Assembly: GCA_022457155.1 (NCBI GenBank)
Contig: JAJGOT010000562.1
Span: forward strand, 469,453 to 533,452
Length of the DNA: 64,000 bases
Direction of reading: 5' to 3'
Source: Cladopsammia gracilis
Lineage: Eukaryota; Cnidaria; Anthozoa; Scleractinia; Dendrophylliidae
The notes beneath the pieces were generated by a model. It ran no database searches and was not told the origin of the DNA. It was given only the letters and a program-made list of their open reading frames with translations. Positions 1-8,473 of this stretch are shown in pieces. Within the stretch, counting starts at the first letter, position 1. Each line of letters starts with the position of its first letter. Both the position numbers and the translations under genes were made by a program.

Positions 1-1
1 T

Positions 2-1054
2 GAAACTCAAAAGCAGATGGCTGATGCGCTTGGTGTTCCCAGCTCTGCTGTCACGCGCGCTCTCAAAGATTCCGCAACTGGCTTCGTTCGAACAAACACG
101 GGAAAAGAAGTGATGGTTGGGCGGATTGAAGGTTCAATCGTCACTGCTTCTCCCAGATCTCTTCCTGCAATCCGCGTTATTTCAGAACTTGGTGGACCTC
201 AAGAATTTTCTTCCATGGCTGCAGCAGCGCGAGAATTGGGGATTGACCCTAAAACAATTCCCAATGCCCTCCGAAGCGGAAGAGATTCATTCACCAGAAA
301 ATTCGATGGGACGCAATTCAAACTTGAGATTCCTGGGGAAAAAATCTCTCCCCAGAGACGGTACGATCAAGAACTTACAAAGTTGAATGAGGCGTGCTTG
401 GCGGCAGTAGCAGCGGACGATCTGGAAAAAGTGGAAGAGATTGCGGAACAAATCGAGGAACTCAAAGTTTCCCCCAGAGCCCAACCTGCCCGATTTGGAA
501 AAGCGAAAGACAGGATGGGGGACTATATGAATGAAACGCGGGCTTTTGACCGCGAAGAACATGTCATTGAAGATGAGCAAAAAATGGCAGCTTGGGCGGA
601 GGAAAATGCGGATGAACTCTCCCCTGAGGAAGAGGAGAAAGAGGAGGAGAAAGAGGAAGAGAAAGAGGAGCAGCATCATTGGTGCCACTCTACGAACCCG
701 CGGCATCCATTTCATCCAGATCTTAAGAAAGTGGTCCCGGAGTGTTATAACCTGCATGACCTGTATTTCGATTTTTTAGAGAATCATCCTCTCTTCCTTC
801 CTGAGGGGTATCGGGTGAAAGGTTGGGGCGAAGAAGAAGAAAATGCGGAAACGCGAATCTTGTTGGTCGGTCCGCGTTTCGAATTCTTGGTGGGCGAAAC
901 AAAAGATTATTGGGAACTGGAGATCATATTTCCTTGCCCTGCTCCACCGCGAGAAGTCTGGGAAAACAACCCTCACATGGGGGTTTTTCCCCTGAAAGTT
1001 GACAATCTCGGTATTGAATGGTATTGGCGAGTAAAAATATTGAAGGAAGAATGA
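2..1054 (+). CDS. Unknown acidic protein of the viral element, 5' end outside the window
   Basis: The frame is open from base 2, so the true start is to the left; the first ATG is at 17. Two similar helix-turn-helix-like stretches are visible, around ADALGVPSSAVTRAL (residues 2-16 from the ATG) and AAARELGIDPKTIPNAL (about 69-85). Each is followed by a short beta-like segment. This recalls the small NUMOD/IENR-type DNA-binding repeats, but that is a resemblance by eye. A predicted helical middle leads to a Glu/Lys run (about 201-221). The C-terminal 120 residues are rich in Trp, Tyr and Pro. It is convergent with the membrane-protein gene on the other strand. I cannot assign a function; a DNA-binding or accessory role is inference. 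Confidence 0.6.
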   Translation, partial: ETQKQMADALGVPSSAVTRALKDSATGFVRTNTGKEVMVGRIEGSIVTASPRSLPAIRVISELGGPQEFSSMAAAARELGIDPKTIPNALRSGRDSFTRKFDGTQFKLEIPGEKISPQRRYDQELTKLNEACLAAVAADDLEKVEEIAEQIEELKVSPRAQPARFGKAKDRMGDYMNETRAFDREEHVIEDEQKMAAWAEENADELSPEEEEKEEEKEEEKEEQHHWCHSTNPRHPFHPDLKKVVPECYNLHDLYFDFLENHPLFLPEGYRVKGWGEEEENAETRILLVGPRFEFLVGETKDYWELEIIFPCPAPPREVWENNPHMGVFPLKVDNLGIEWYWRVKILKEE

Positions 1055-1081
1055 TTTTCATTTCCACTGGAAAATGAAAAA

Positions 1082-1136
1082 CGCGCTCACTCCTGGCTCG
1101 GCGCTCCGCAGCTCCCTTCGGTCGCTTCGTTCACTC
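1082..1136. repeat. GC-rich dispersed repeat, viral-block family, copy 1
   Basis: Rich in cgctc, ggctcg and gcttcg words, lying between the convergent ends of the first two genes. It supplies the stop codon of the minus-strand gene (1131-1133). It resembles the other GC-rich copies at 8446, 9034, 9564, 11063 and 11361. Confidence 0.6.
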
Positions 1137-1613
1137 AAATCGACTTTCCCATTCCTTCTCAAACTTCTCCAAATCCAACCCCAAATCAATCACAATCCCA
1201 TCAATCGCTTCCATTGAAAACAAAAATTCACTTCGATCAAAATTACCTCCCCGCAAAGCGAAGCGCAAATCACTCAATGTTTTTTCATAGGTGGTGAACG
1301 CGAACTTCGCCATCTCAATTTTGCTTTTCAGGTTCTTCATTTCATTGAAGGTTTTCACCACCAACCCCAATCCGGAAATCACTCCCAAAACGATTGGATT
1401 GAGAGTTGCTGCCCCAGCAATCGTCCCGATTGCAATCAAACCGGAAGAGGTCAAATTTATGAGCTGATTCATTTTCTTGAATCGACCATGCGCTCGTTTC
1501 AGGCACCAAAATCTTTTGTGATAAAATCGAAAAAGTTTTTTGATCTCTTCCAGTTCTTCTTCCCGAATTGCGGGGTCGATGTGATTGAAAGCAAAGATGC
1601 TTTGTTTTCTCAT
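1131..1613 (-). CDS. Small membrane protein, two hydrophobic segments
   Basis: A 160-residue protein. A charged helical N-terminal part (to about residue 48) is followed by a long hydrophobic hairpin (about 52-85, including LINLTSSGLIAIGTIAGAAT and NPIVLGVISGLGLVV) that could form two membrane passes. A charged, probably coiled-coil C-terminal half follows. The layout is like SLATT-type two-helix membrane proteins, and similar short ORFs sit beside fibre genes in animal Mavericks as I remember them; neither point can be checked here. The start context is TGAAAAAATG, without the TAAAATG motif of the virion genes. Function unknown; a membrane or exit role is a guess. Confidence 0.55.
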   Translation of the reverse strand: MRKQSIFAFNHIDPAIREEELEEIKKLFRFYHKRFWCLKRAHGRFKKMNQLINLTSSGLIAIGTIAGAATLNPIVLGVISGLGLVVKTFNEMKNLKSKIEMAKFAFTTYEKTLSDLRFALRGGNFDRSEFLFSMEAIDGIVIDLGLDLEKFEKEWESRFE

Positions 1614-1645
1614 TTTTTCAGGGAGAAATCATTTTTCAATCATGC

Positions 1646-2216
1646 CTATCTTGTTTCAAAAACCGGTGAAAGATAAACTGCCTCATTCAACCCGATCACC
1701 AGGTCATCTTGAGGGGAAAAAGAAAAATTAGTCATGCTTGGGATTTCAATTCCACCTCTAATATTGTATTTCAAGCTTCTGCTTCTATTTCCAGTCCAGA
1801 TTCTTTCAAATTTACGGTTATTCACTGACATGGAGAAAGTCAGATCAATCTTTGGGACATTCGTTATTGAGGCATGAAATAACCCCACTTCCACCAGTTT
1901 TGTTTTCATTGGGAAGAAAAGAAACCTCGAGGTGCTGCCAATAAACAAAAATTTATTGCTATCATCATTTTTTCCAAAGACGCCGGTTTCTACAATTCTA
2001 CTCCCAGACAAGTTGTGTCCATTCAAATCCAAGTCAGTCTCCATGACCATCGCTCCGCTCTCAAAAACGAAAGGGGAATCATAAACGCTGCTTGCAACAT
2101 CAGGTTGAGAACCTGCCACGCCATATATGATCAACTTTGCGGATCCTCCTGCAGCTGACTCGGCAGTTCCTCGCCATTGAAAATCCAGGAAAATGTATAT
2201 CTGGTGGAGTGATCTC
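1646..2216 (-). pseudogene. Fibre-like protein, C-terminal part, out of frame with the N-terminal part
   Basis: The open frame from about 2235 down to 1646 continues the fibre gene in another frame. It contains FLDFQWRGTAES, a METDLDLNGHNL segment of the same kind as the DLDL/NLDM motifs of the upstream part, and a beta-rich end (LYNIRGG-like and DDLVIGLNEAVYLSPVF). The first usable start in this frame is only a TTG at 2134, and the neighbouring frame stops at 2217. The simplest reading is one original fibre gene split by a frameshift near 2,217-2,240. A separate small gene is possible but less likely because of the shared motif. Confidence 0.6.
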
Positions 2217-3446
2217 CTATTTATGCATGTGGATGATGGATCTGGAATACCCCGAAAACTTCTTAGTTGATTGCTGATTAATATTCAGACTTGTGCTCAC
2301 GACATTAACACTAACCCCATCCATTGACGCGGGGAAGAATTCAATGCAAATCGTGTATTCTCCCTCTGGGAGTTTGAACATATTGAATCCAAGTCTCCCA
2401 GAGTATTCATTCAAAGGATCTTTTGTGATTTGCAAGTCATAAGCCTTCTTGTTGAAAAGATGCGGTGAATTTGAAAAATCACTGATCGCCGTTACTGTCA
2501 TATTATGTTCAGAGCTGGATTCATCCACATTTTCCATCAGATAGCGGAATGCGTCCTTTGGGTGAGAGGTTGACGTGATATGCGATTCATTTACGTATTT
2601 TTTGAGCTTCTCTTCTAATTCTATCGTGTGGACTACCACACCTCCTATCGCATTATCCACATAAGATTTTGACGTGGGTTGATGCTTCAGAGTTGGCGTT
2701 GCAATATTGTTGATTTGTTGCGAATTCATATCCAGGTTTCCGGTCATTGTTCCACCTTCCAACGAAAACTTCTTCCGAGCTGCACCATCCACATATCGCA
2801 TATTTGCGCCTTGGTCGGCAACTTCGGGATCTTTCACGTTAAAAATGGTGTGATTTCCCATATTCAAAGCCGTCTCCATTGGAAACGCCTCTTTGCGGGA
2901 TACGAAGATATTCTTGACGTCATTATAAGAAACCAGGTTGTTATAATGCGCTCCCAAATCATGATACGTCTGCTGTTTTGAGTTTTTCACGTTGAAAAGT
3001 TCTTTCAAATCTAGGTCCTTCGTGACTTCATGAGTGTGAGCCGGAGCAGCAGGGTGGAATTTTTTCAATGTGACCATATTCACCGCTGACAAATCCTGGT
3101 TTTCATCAGTGTCCAGATTGACGATCAATTTGCGATTCATTTCTATTTCCCCGGGGTTGATGAGTTTTTGTCCCCTGAGATCAAGATCCCCAGTCATATG
3201 CGAGGAACCATCCACCTGGAGAGAATCTGCCCGCAATTGCGCCGCAAGCGTGTCAACTTGTAGCTTTGTGATTGCATCCGAATTCCCCGTTCCTTCGGCG
3301 ACATTGGTCATTTTTTCGTTTTGAAGATCGAAGTCTCCTGAAGGCGTCAGCTTGAAACCAACGCCTGGCAGCCCATCTTTTCCATCTCGTCCCGCGCCAT
3401 GCGCGCGAGTGCTTGTTTCAGAAAGCAGTCCATTTGAATAACTCAT
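2217..3446 (-). CDS. Trimeric fibre-like protein with a collagen-like stub, N-terminal part
   Basis: The start chosen is the ATG at 3446 (MSYSNGLL), one base after the ATPase stop; the sequence reads TAA-A-ATG and the start context is TTTAAAATG. A collagen-like GRDGKDGLPGVG lies at residues 19-30, then GFKLTPSGDFDLQNEKMTN. Several repeats of the form MTGDLDLRGQKLINP / MTGNLDMNSQQINNI / ALNMGNHTIFNVKDP alternate with AxTKxxV/SKSYVDNAI-like linkers. This is the architecture of phage-tail-fibre-like proteins encoded by cnidarian Mavericks. Expected role: a trimeric spike on the virion vertex that binds host cells. The frame stops at 2217 (IIHMHK) while homologous-looking sequence continues in another frame, so the gene appears frameshifted. 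Confidence 0.75.
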   Translation of the reverse strand: MSYSNGLLSETSTRAHGAGRDGKDGLPGVGFKLTPSGDFDLQNEKMTNVAEGTGNSDAITKLQVDTLAAQLRADSLQVDGSSHMTGDLDLRGQKLINPGEIEMNRKLIVNLDTDENQDLSAVNMVTLKKFHPAAPAHTHEVTKDLDLKELFNVKNSKQQTYHDLGAHYNNLVSYNDVKNIFVSRKEAFPMETALNMGNHTIFNVKDPEVADQGANMRYVDGAARKKFSLEGGTMTGNLDMNSQQINNIATPTLKHQPTSKSYVDNAIGGVVVHTIELEEKLKKYVNESHITSTSHPKDAFRYLMENVDESSSEHNMTVTAISDFSNSPHLFNKKAYDLQITKDPLNEYSGRLGFNMFKLPEGEYTICIEFFPASMDGVSVNVVSTSLNINQQSTKKFSGYSRSIIHMHK

Positions 3447-3447
3447 T

Positions 3448-4080
3448 TTAAATGCTTTCATCAAAGTTTTTGGCAATGAATTTCCTTGGCTTATCCACAT
3501 ACAGGAAAGAGAAGGGCTGCGCCGTTGCTTTCCGATAATCTTCTTTGCTGACATTATTATCCCGGCATAACTCAGCAATTTCTTTGTTGCTTGGGAATTC
3601 GAAGATGCAAAAATGCGAGCAATTCAAACGGATATCTTTTGGTGTTCTGAAATAACTTTGCGAAAGATAAATCACAGAGCAATTGCGGTGCCTCCCCTGA
3701 ATGAAATAATCAATCAATGGTTTTTGGTTCTTTTCGGAAACAAAATCATCGAAAACAACCAGCTTTTGATTCTCCCCTGTCAATTCAGAAACTGGGATGA
3801 TTTCATCTGGGGATGCTTCCACAACATCATACCCAGCTTCTTTGCTGATTGGGCGAAATGTTTTCAGCAGATGCTGATATTTGGTTTGGTCAAGATTTTT
3901 CGCATAGAGGAAAATTTTATCGTAGAAGAGCAGGCGGAAAATCATATCCAGGAGAACATTTGTTTTCCCCGATCCTGAAGGGCCACAGATCAACATTCTG
4001 AAAGTTCGATCCGGCATGAAAGGGTGAAGTTGTTTGAAATTTGTGATTGGGTCCTGGCAATCATAATTTGGGATTTTCAT
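3448..4080 (-). CDS. Genome-packaging ATPase, FtsK/HerA (A32-like) family
   Basis: A 210-residue protein starting MKIPNYDCQDP at 4080. This ATG is preferred over the one at 4095 because it sits in the AATAAAATG context used by the neighbouring virion genes. Walker A is GPSGSGKT (residues 33-40) and Walker B is LVVFDD (107-112). A strand-turn with a conserved Gln (YLSQSYF, 138-144) follows, as in the A32-like packaging ATPases of nucleocytoviruses, Polintons and adintoviruses. It would pump the genome into preformed capsids. It is divergent from the PPxY gene across 66 bp and one base away from the fibre start. No lesion seen. Confidence 0.92.
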   Translation of the reverse strand: MKIPNYDCQDPITNFKQLHPFMPDRTFRMLICGPSGSGKTNVLLDMIFRLLFYDKIFLYAKNLDQTKYQHLLKTFRPISKEAGYDVVEASPDEIIPVSELTGENQKLVVFDDFVSEKNQKPLIDYFIQGRHRNCSVIYLSQSYFRTPKDIRLNCSHFCIFEFPSNKEIAELCRDNNVSKEDYRKATAQPFSFLYVDKPRKFIAKNFDESI

Positions 4081-4146
4081 TTTATTGATGAACATTATGT
4101 TCTACATCATGTTCTTCATCCCAAATTTGTGTTTCTGGGATATAAA
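4081..4146. promoter_or_regulatory. Divergent promoter region between ATPase and PPxY genes
   Basis: These 66 bp separate two divergent ATGs. Both ends carry TAAA directly before the ATG (AATAAA|ATG on minus, TATAAA|ATG on plus). Any transcription start for both operon-like arms must lie in or very near here. Promoter function is inferred from position. Confidence 0.5.
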
Positions 4147-5112
4147 ATGAGTTTATTGAAATGGCAAGAAATGGCCAAAAGCAAATCTGCTTTGGGCAAA
4201 AAAATCAACTTTGTTCACAATGCTATCACCCAAAAAAAGTTGGGTGAAGAGACAAGTCAAATCGGACTTGAAAAAACATTCAAACCCATCACATCGAAAC
4301 TGGATGAGGTGATTGCGTCGAATTTGGGGCCACTTCCCCAGGCGCAACCCGCACGAAGGAAGAAAGCCAAACTGGAAGAGATTGATTATCTCCCCGAAGT
4401 CGACCCATTTGAAGATATGGATGCTGAAGGCTTGTTTGATGAGGCCGTTCCATCCCAAACAAAGAAACAAATCAGGCCCCCTCCTCCAACATATGAAGAA
4501 GTTGTGCAAGAGGTAGGGGAGTATCCACCTGAATATGAAGATGAAACCCCTGATTATGCTTTGGAACCGGGTGATGAAGAGGAAGAGGAAGAGGAAGATG
4601 AAGTCAATAAGATATTGAATGACTTGGACCTCACGAATTATGATACTGCGGAGCAAGTTTTCAAGGAAGATGCCCCAACAGAGAAGAACATCAAATATCT
4701 CAAGCATCTTGTGACCATTGCACACTTCAGAAGAAATCAACTGAAAGGTTACAAAGCTGCTTGGACCAAAAAGTTTAACAGAGGTGAAATAACGGAAGAG
4801 CAAAAGAATTGGCAACATCAAAGGATAAATCGTTCATTCAAAGCTGTGAATGAATACATAAAGCATTTTAATAAGAAAGTGTCACAGATGAAGACGGGTT
4901 CGGGACTGAGACGAGGTGGATCCGTCCGATTTTTCTCCAACCCCGCAGATCTTCTCCAGAAACTGGAGGTCATCATTGGCTCCATTCTTGCTGGGAACAC
5001 AAACGTTGGCATCAGAAATACCGGGGTGTCAATTCTCGATCTTCTCCTGAAAGAGGGCGTCATCAATCGTTCCCAGCATGAGAATCTCTTTAAAAACTAT
5101 TTCAAATCATAA
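4147..5112 (+). CDS. Virion protein with two PPxY late-domain motifs
   Basis: A 321-residue protein starting MSLLKWQEMAKSKSALGKKI in the context TATAAAATG. The upstream in-frame ATG at 4024 overlaps the ATPase coding region and is not preferred. Features: a basic N-terminal third; PPTY (113-116) followed by EEVV; PPEY (127-130); an acidic run EEEEEEEDE (144-152); a basic helical segment; and a conserved-looking C-terminal helical domain (NPADLLQKLEVIIGSILAGN). PPxY motifs recruit Nedd4-family ubiquitin ligases, and adenovirus protein VI carries one for entry trafficking. An analogous internal or minor capsid role is inference. It recurs at this place in animal Mavericks. Its stop (TAA, 5110-5112) is one base before the next ATG. 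Confidence 0.75.
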   Translation: MSLLKWQEMAKSKSALGKKINFVHNAITQKKLGEETSQIGLEKTFKPITSKLDEVIASNLGPLPQAQPARRKKAKLEEIDYLPEVDPFEDMDAEGLFDEAVPSQTKKQIRPPPPTYEEVVQEVGEYPPEYEDETPDYALEPGDEEEEEEEDEVNKILNDLDLTNYDTAEQVFKEDAPTEKNIKYLKHLVTIAHFRRNQLKGYKAAWTKKFNRGEITEEQKNWQHQRINRSFKAVNEYIKHFNKKVSQMKTGSGLRRGGSVRFFSNPADLLQKLEVIIGSILAGNTNVGIRNTGVSILDLLLKEGVINRSQHENLFKNYFKS

Positions 5113-5113
5113 A

Positions 5114-5891
5114 ATGGAAATCGAAAGAGAAATTGTCCTGTCATCCTTTTCCGTCAAGACTGGGGGAAACAAACCAGAAAATTTCACAACAAAATTCAAT
5201 CGGCCCATTGTTTTGGATCCAAATTCCCAATATGTTGTTGGGTTGAACAGAATTATCAAATATGAGTTTTACGTGGTATAACATCAATGCGGCATTGAAA
5301 AATCAGCTGATCAAATTCAGCTCTGATGGTGGGAAAACATTTTCCGATATCACCTTTCCTGCTGGGGTTTGGGATTATTCCACAATAAATGCGGCAATTC
5401 GAAAAGCAACAGGTCCCCTCGCAGGATCCACCCCAGGAAAGAATGAAAAATTCTCAATCAATCTTGCTTTCGCTCTCACAACCTTCAGAGTAACAATCAC
5501 ACTGGAAGAAAATTATCAACTGGATTTCACCAAATCCAACTTCAACGATCTCATTGGTTTTGAGAAAAAGATTCTGAAAGACAAAGTCAACATTGGCCCC
5601 AGAGTTCCAAACCTCAGCCAAGATACTGATATGTTGAAAGTGCATTGCGATCTCACAAGTGATTCGCTTGTGGATGGGGAAGAGAGTGATATCATCTTCT
5701 CCTTTTCCACATCTGTTCTGCAGGCCTCCTATAGTTTCACTTTGGAACCCATGAGAATCACATTCAGCCCTGTGAATAAAAACACAATAAGCTCCATTCG
5801 GATTTATATCACTGACGGCAAAAGAAGGATTGTGGATTTGAATGGAGCCGATACGGCGTTCTCTCTGATCTTGAAAAAGCAAATAAAATGA
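5114..5891 (+). pseudogene. Minor capsid (penton, single jelly-roll) protein, frameshifted
   Basis: It starts MEIEREIVLSSF at 5114 in CATAAAATG. The first frame (FTTKFNRPIVLDPNSQYVVG, ending 5281) is abruptly replaced by another frame from about 5262 (FTWYNINAALKNQLIKFSSD) that runs to 5891. The two parts together have the length (about 255 residues) and beta-strand character of the Polinton penton protein. That protein forms pentameric vertices and has the opening 'LSSFSV...N.PENFTTKF' pattern. The break is a frameshift between about 5,250 and 5,281. The end overlaps the next start (ATGA, 5888-5891). Assignment rests on gene order plus family resemblance. Confidence 0.75.
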
Positions 5892-6289
5892 AACCTTATG
5901 AATTCTCTCGTTTTTTCCACCCCCAGCTGGGGCGGTTTGTCTTCCGACACAAAGGAACAGGTTTGATTGTGGACAATATTTTCAAACCAATGAGGAAGGT
6001 CGCATCAGTCGTCTTCAAGAAATTCGCAAAACCCATTGCGAAAAAAGCATTGGAATCAGGAATTTCTCACGCTGGAGAAAAACTCGGCAAAAAAGCAGTT
6101 GAAAACTCTGGTGATTTGATCATGAAAAAACTGGGAAATATGAGAATTGGAAGCAAAAAACCGCCAGGTAAAAAACAACCAGCTCGACCACAATCAACCC
6201 CTGCGTCAACCTCCGGAGAAAGTTCTTATGCTATATTGAACAGGTTGATCTCTGGGCAAGGCATCCGAAAAAGAAATAAAAGAATATAA
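5888..6289 (+). CDS. Small basic virion protein
   Basis: A 133-residue, strongly basic protein starting MKPYEFSRFFHPQLGRF in AAATAAAATG. The start overlaps the penton stop. Lys/Arg and Ala/Gly-rich stretches (KKFAKPIAKKALE, KKPPGKKQPARP) and a Ser/Thr/Pro-rich segment precede a basic end (IRKRNKRI). It sits between penton and major capsid genes, as a small core or cement protein does in Mavericks. DNA binding is inferred from charge only. Intact. Confidence 0.6.
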   Translation: MKPYEFSRFFHPQLGRFVFRHKGTGLIVDNIFKPMRKVASVVFKKFAKPIAKKALESGISHAGEKLGKKAVENSGDLIMKKLGNMRIGSKKPPGKKQPARPQSTPASTSGESSYAILNRLISGQGIRKRNKRI

Positions 6290-6290
6290 A

Positions 6291-7578
6291 ATGGCTTTTC
6301 GATCGAGTGAATATCTTCAAAGAAATGAATTAGTGCGCTTCCAGCTGGATGACACAATCAGAGCTCCAGCTAATGGACAACCTCAACACAAAGGTGGTTA
6401 TAAATTCACAATTAATGACTGATCTGCATTCTATGATTGGTATAATGCGTATTTCGAGGTGCAGTTTCAACTCCAAAAACTGGCGGATGGTGCTGGCTAT
6501 GCAGCAGCTAACAGGATCACAGTGATCAATGGCGCTCATTCCCTGATTAAGCACGTGAAGATTAAATCTGCGGGAAAGATTGTTTATGATACTGATAATC
6601 TGCATAAAGTCTGTTTCGCAAAGAATTTGTTAGAATACTCCGATGACTTCAGCAGATCAGTCGCCAAGAACAGTTTCTGGTATTTGGATACTGATGCAAC
6701 AACCGCTAATACAAATCTTGGATTTGAAGCTCGGCGGGTGCAATCTCAAGCAGCTCAAGACAATGGAAACGGCGGCGCAAAGAACATTAATATGATCATT
6801 CCCCTGAATCGTTTTTCCTTTTTCGAAGAGTTGGAAGATAAGATGCTTGTGCCCATGCAGCTGCAATTCGAGATTGAGCTTAATGAGGATGGGGAGCTGA
6901 TTCATATGGCAAACGGCGTTGATGCTGGAAGAGTTGTGCTGAATCGATTTTTGCTTTGGGTGCCAAGACTGACTCCCAAAGATTCTCTGTATGACAAATT
7001 TGTCAGCTCATTCCTGAAAGAAACGCAATGGAAATATCTGATGGAAATGTATCAGCAATCAGCTCCCGCAAGATCATCAGGATTCTTCCAGATCTCACCG
7101 AGCATTGACAATGTGAGGCATATTTTTGCCTGGCTGAAAAGAACCGCTCCACCCAATGATGTCCCTGCAGAAGACAATCCCTATCTAATGGACACTTTCA
7201 AGCTGAATGCAGCGGATAATGATTCATCCTTGTTGAACTGTCGATTGGAATATGGAAATGGTGTATTTTACCCGGAAACAGAGTACGACAGTGAAAGCAA
7301 AGTAAGGATTTTCCAGGATGTCATGGCTTATGCAATGAGGAAAAATGAATTTTAACACAGGGACACAATTGAATTTGGCCAATTTCAATTCTCTTTTCCC
7401 GTTGATCTATTTCGATCTGACTTATCAAACTGAAAAACCAACAAGAGATCCCAAGCAGTTGATATTCAGATATCGATTGAACGCAGATGCAGCTGCAAAC
7501 TTCAATGTACATGCGATAGTTCTCTATGAAGAACTGGTGAAAATTGATAAGATTGGAAATGAATTAGTTATCGTGTGA
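6291..7578 (+). pseudogene. Major capsid protein (double jelly-roll), nonsense codon and frameshift
   Basis: It starts MAFRSSEYLQRNELVRFQLD at 6291 in TATAAAATG, directly after the basic gene. Codon 44 is an in-frame TGA (6420-6422). The same frame then stays open to 7355 (FYDWYNAYFEVQFQLQKLAD ... VRIFQDVMAYAMRKNEF). The last strands (LFPLIYFDLTYQTEKPTRDP ... FNVHAIVLYEELVKID) lie in another frame, 7345-7578, so a frameshift sits near 7,340. Order, size (about 430 residues) and the beta-rich pattern match the hexon-like capsid protein of Polintons/adintoviruses, whose trimers build the shell. Both lesions would prevent a full-length product. A readthrough or programmed shift is conceivable, but no clear slippery site is seen. 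Confidence 0.83.
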
Positions 7579-7611
7579 AGTGTGATCTGAAAACATATCT
7601 TGTCATTTAAA

Positions 7612-8445
7612 ATGACAACATATCACCCATATAAAGTAAATCTGTCGGAAGGACAAAAAAAGAAGCTTGGAAGAGCATTCCGAACAAACAATTCTGTCAC
7701 CCTGAGATTGGGTGGCAAACAAACAAGCGGAAATGATGAACTGATGCTGACAGCCAATCAAATAAAACGGATTGGAAAAGCTGCGGCTTTGGGAAAGGGA
7801 GTTGAGATAAAGATATCGAAAACGCAAGTTAGAAAAGTGATGCGGCAGGGTGGAAATCTTTTCTCTGCTATTGTTCCCCTGGCTCGTTCCCTGGCACCCA
7901 CCCTGGCAAAGACACTTGGACTGTCAGCATTAGCTGGTTTGGCGAGTGAAGGAGCGAGTCAAGTTGTGAAAAAGATAAGTGGAAAGGGGCAAACGGGTGG
8001 GTTTCTCATTCCCCAAGATAAAATTCAAAAACTGATTGACAATAAACATCTGTTGACAAATAAACAAAAACAGGATATTTTGACTGCCCTTAAATCAGGA
8101 GGACAGTTGGTGATCAAACCATCCGCAAAACAGTCTGGTGGATTGTTGGGAACTGTGCTGGCTTCCATCGGAATTCCACTGGCACTTGACATGGTTAAAA
8201 ATTTGTTTGGGAAAAGAGCGCCAAGAGTTGGCCGACCAAAAGGAAAAGGCGCGCCAAGAGTTGGACGCCCAAAAGGAAACGGCGCTCCGAGATTGGGAGC
8301 TCCTTGGGAGCCACTTCCCCCATTCATCGGAACCTGGGGACGAAAAACTGTTGGGATTGGAAAAAAATCAAAAAAAGGAGCGGGACTTCTGCTGGGATCG
8401 AAAAGTCCATTCAACAACATCCCAGTTCTCGGGGCGATTTTGTGA
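7612..8445 (+). CDS. Hydrophobic/basic core-like protein (adenovirus pX/VI-like)
   Basis: A 277-residue protein starting MTTYHPYKVNLSEGQKKKLG in TTTAAAATG; the longer frame has only a TTG. Two hydrophobic, possibly amphipathic segments lie at about 82-118 (LFSAIVPLARSLAPTLAK) and 177-199 (GLLGTVLASIGIPLALDMVK). Three tandem copies of an APR(V/L)G(RPKG) unit follow at about 203-230, resembling AT-hook-like basic repeats. The C-terminus is SPFNNIPVLGAIL. Proteins of this layout lie upstream of the protease in animal Mavericks/adintoviruses. They have been compared with adenovirus core or lytic proteins, and membrane or DNA interaction is inference. The 3' end overlaps the open frame of the protease. 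Confidence 0.68.
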   Translation: MTTYHPYKVNLSEGQKKKLGRAFRTNNSVTLRLGGKQTSGNDELMLTANQIKRIGKAAALGKGVEIKISKTQVRKVMRQGGNLFSAIVPLARSLAPTLAKTLGLSALAGLASEGASQVVKKISGKGQTGGFLIPQDKIQKLIDNKHLLTNKQKQDILTALKSGGQLVIKPSAKQSGGLLGTVLASIGIPLALDMVKNLFGKRAPRVGRPKGKGAPRVGRPKGNGAPRLGAPWEPLPPFIGTWGRKTVGIGKKSKKGAGLLLGSKSPFNNIPVLGAIL

Positions 8446-8468
8446 AGCTGAGCGAAGCGAAGCGAAAC
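8446..8468. repeat. GC-rich dispersed repeat, copy 2, at the protease start
   Basis: The agcgaagcgaagcgaa run lies exactly between the stop of the core-like gene and the first conserved residues of the protease, and translates as EAERSEAK in the protease frame. It may have replaced the original protease start. Confidence 0.65.
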
Positions 8469-8473
8469 CGAAG

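Noticed and set aside
287..757. 156-residue minus-strand ORF opposite the first viral gene
   Set aside because: Leu/Phe-rich shadow of the Glu/Lys-rich plus-strand frame; no motif.
3447..3578. Longer N-terminus for the fibre gene (ATG upstream of 3446)
   Set aside because: It would overlap the ATPase coding region and lacks the TAAAATG context; residues before MSYSNGLL read as a shadow of the ATPase.
7320..7360. Programmed frameshift joining the two parts of the major capsid gene
   Set aside because: The local gaggaaaaatgaattttaac does not form a proper X-XXY-YYZ slippery site in frame, and a separate nonsense codon exists upstream; a mutation or sequencing error is simpler.
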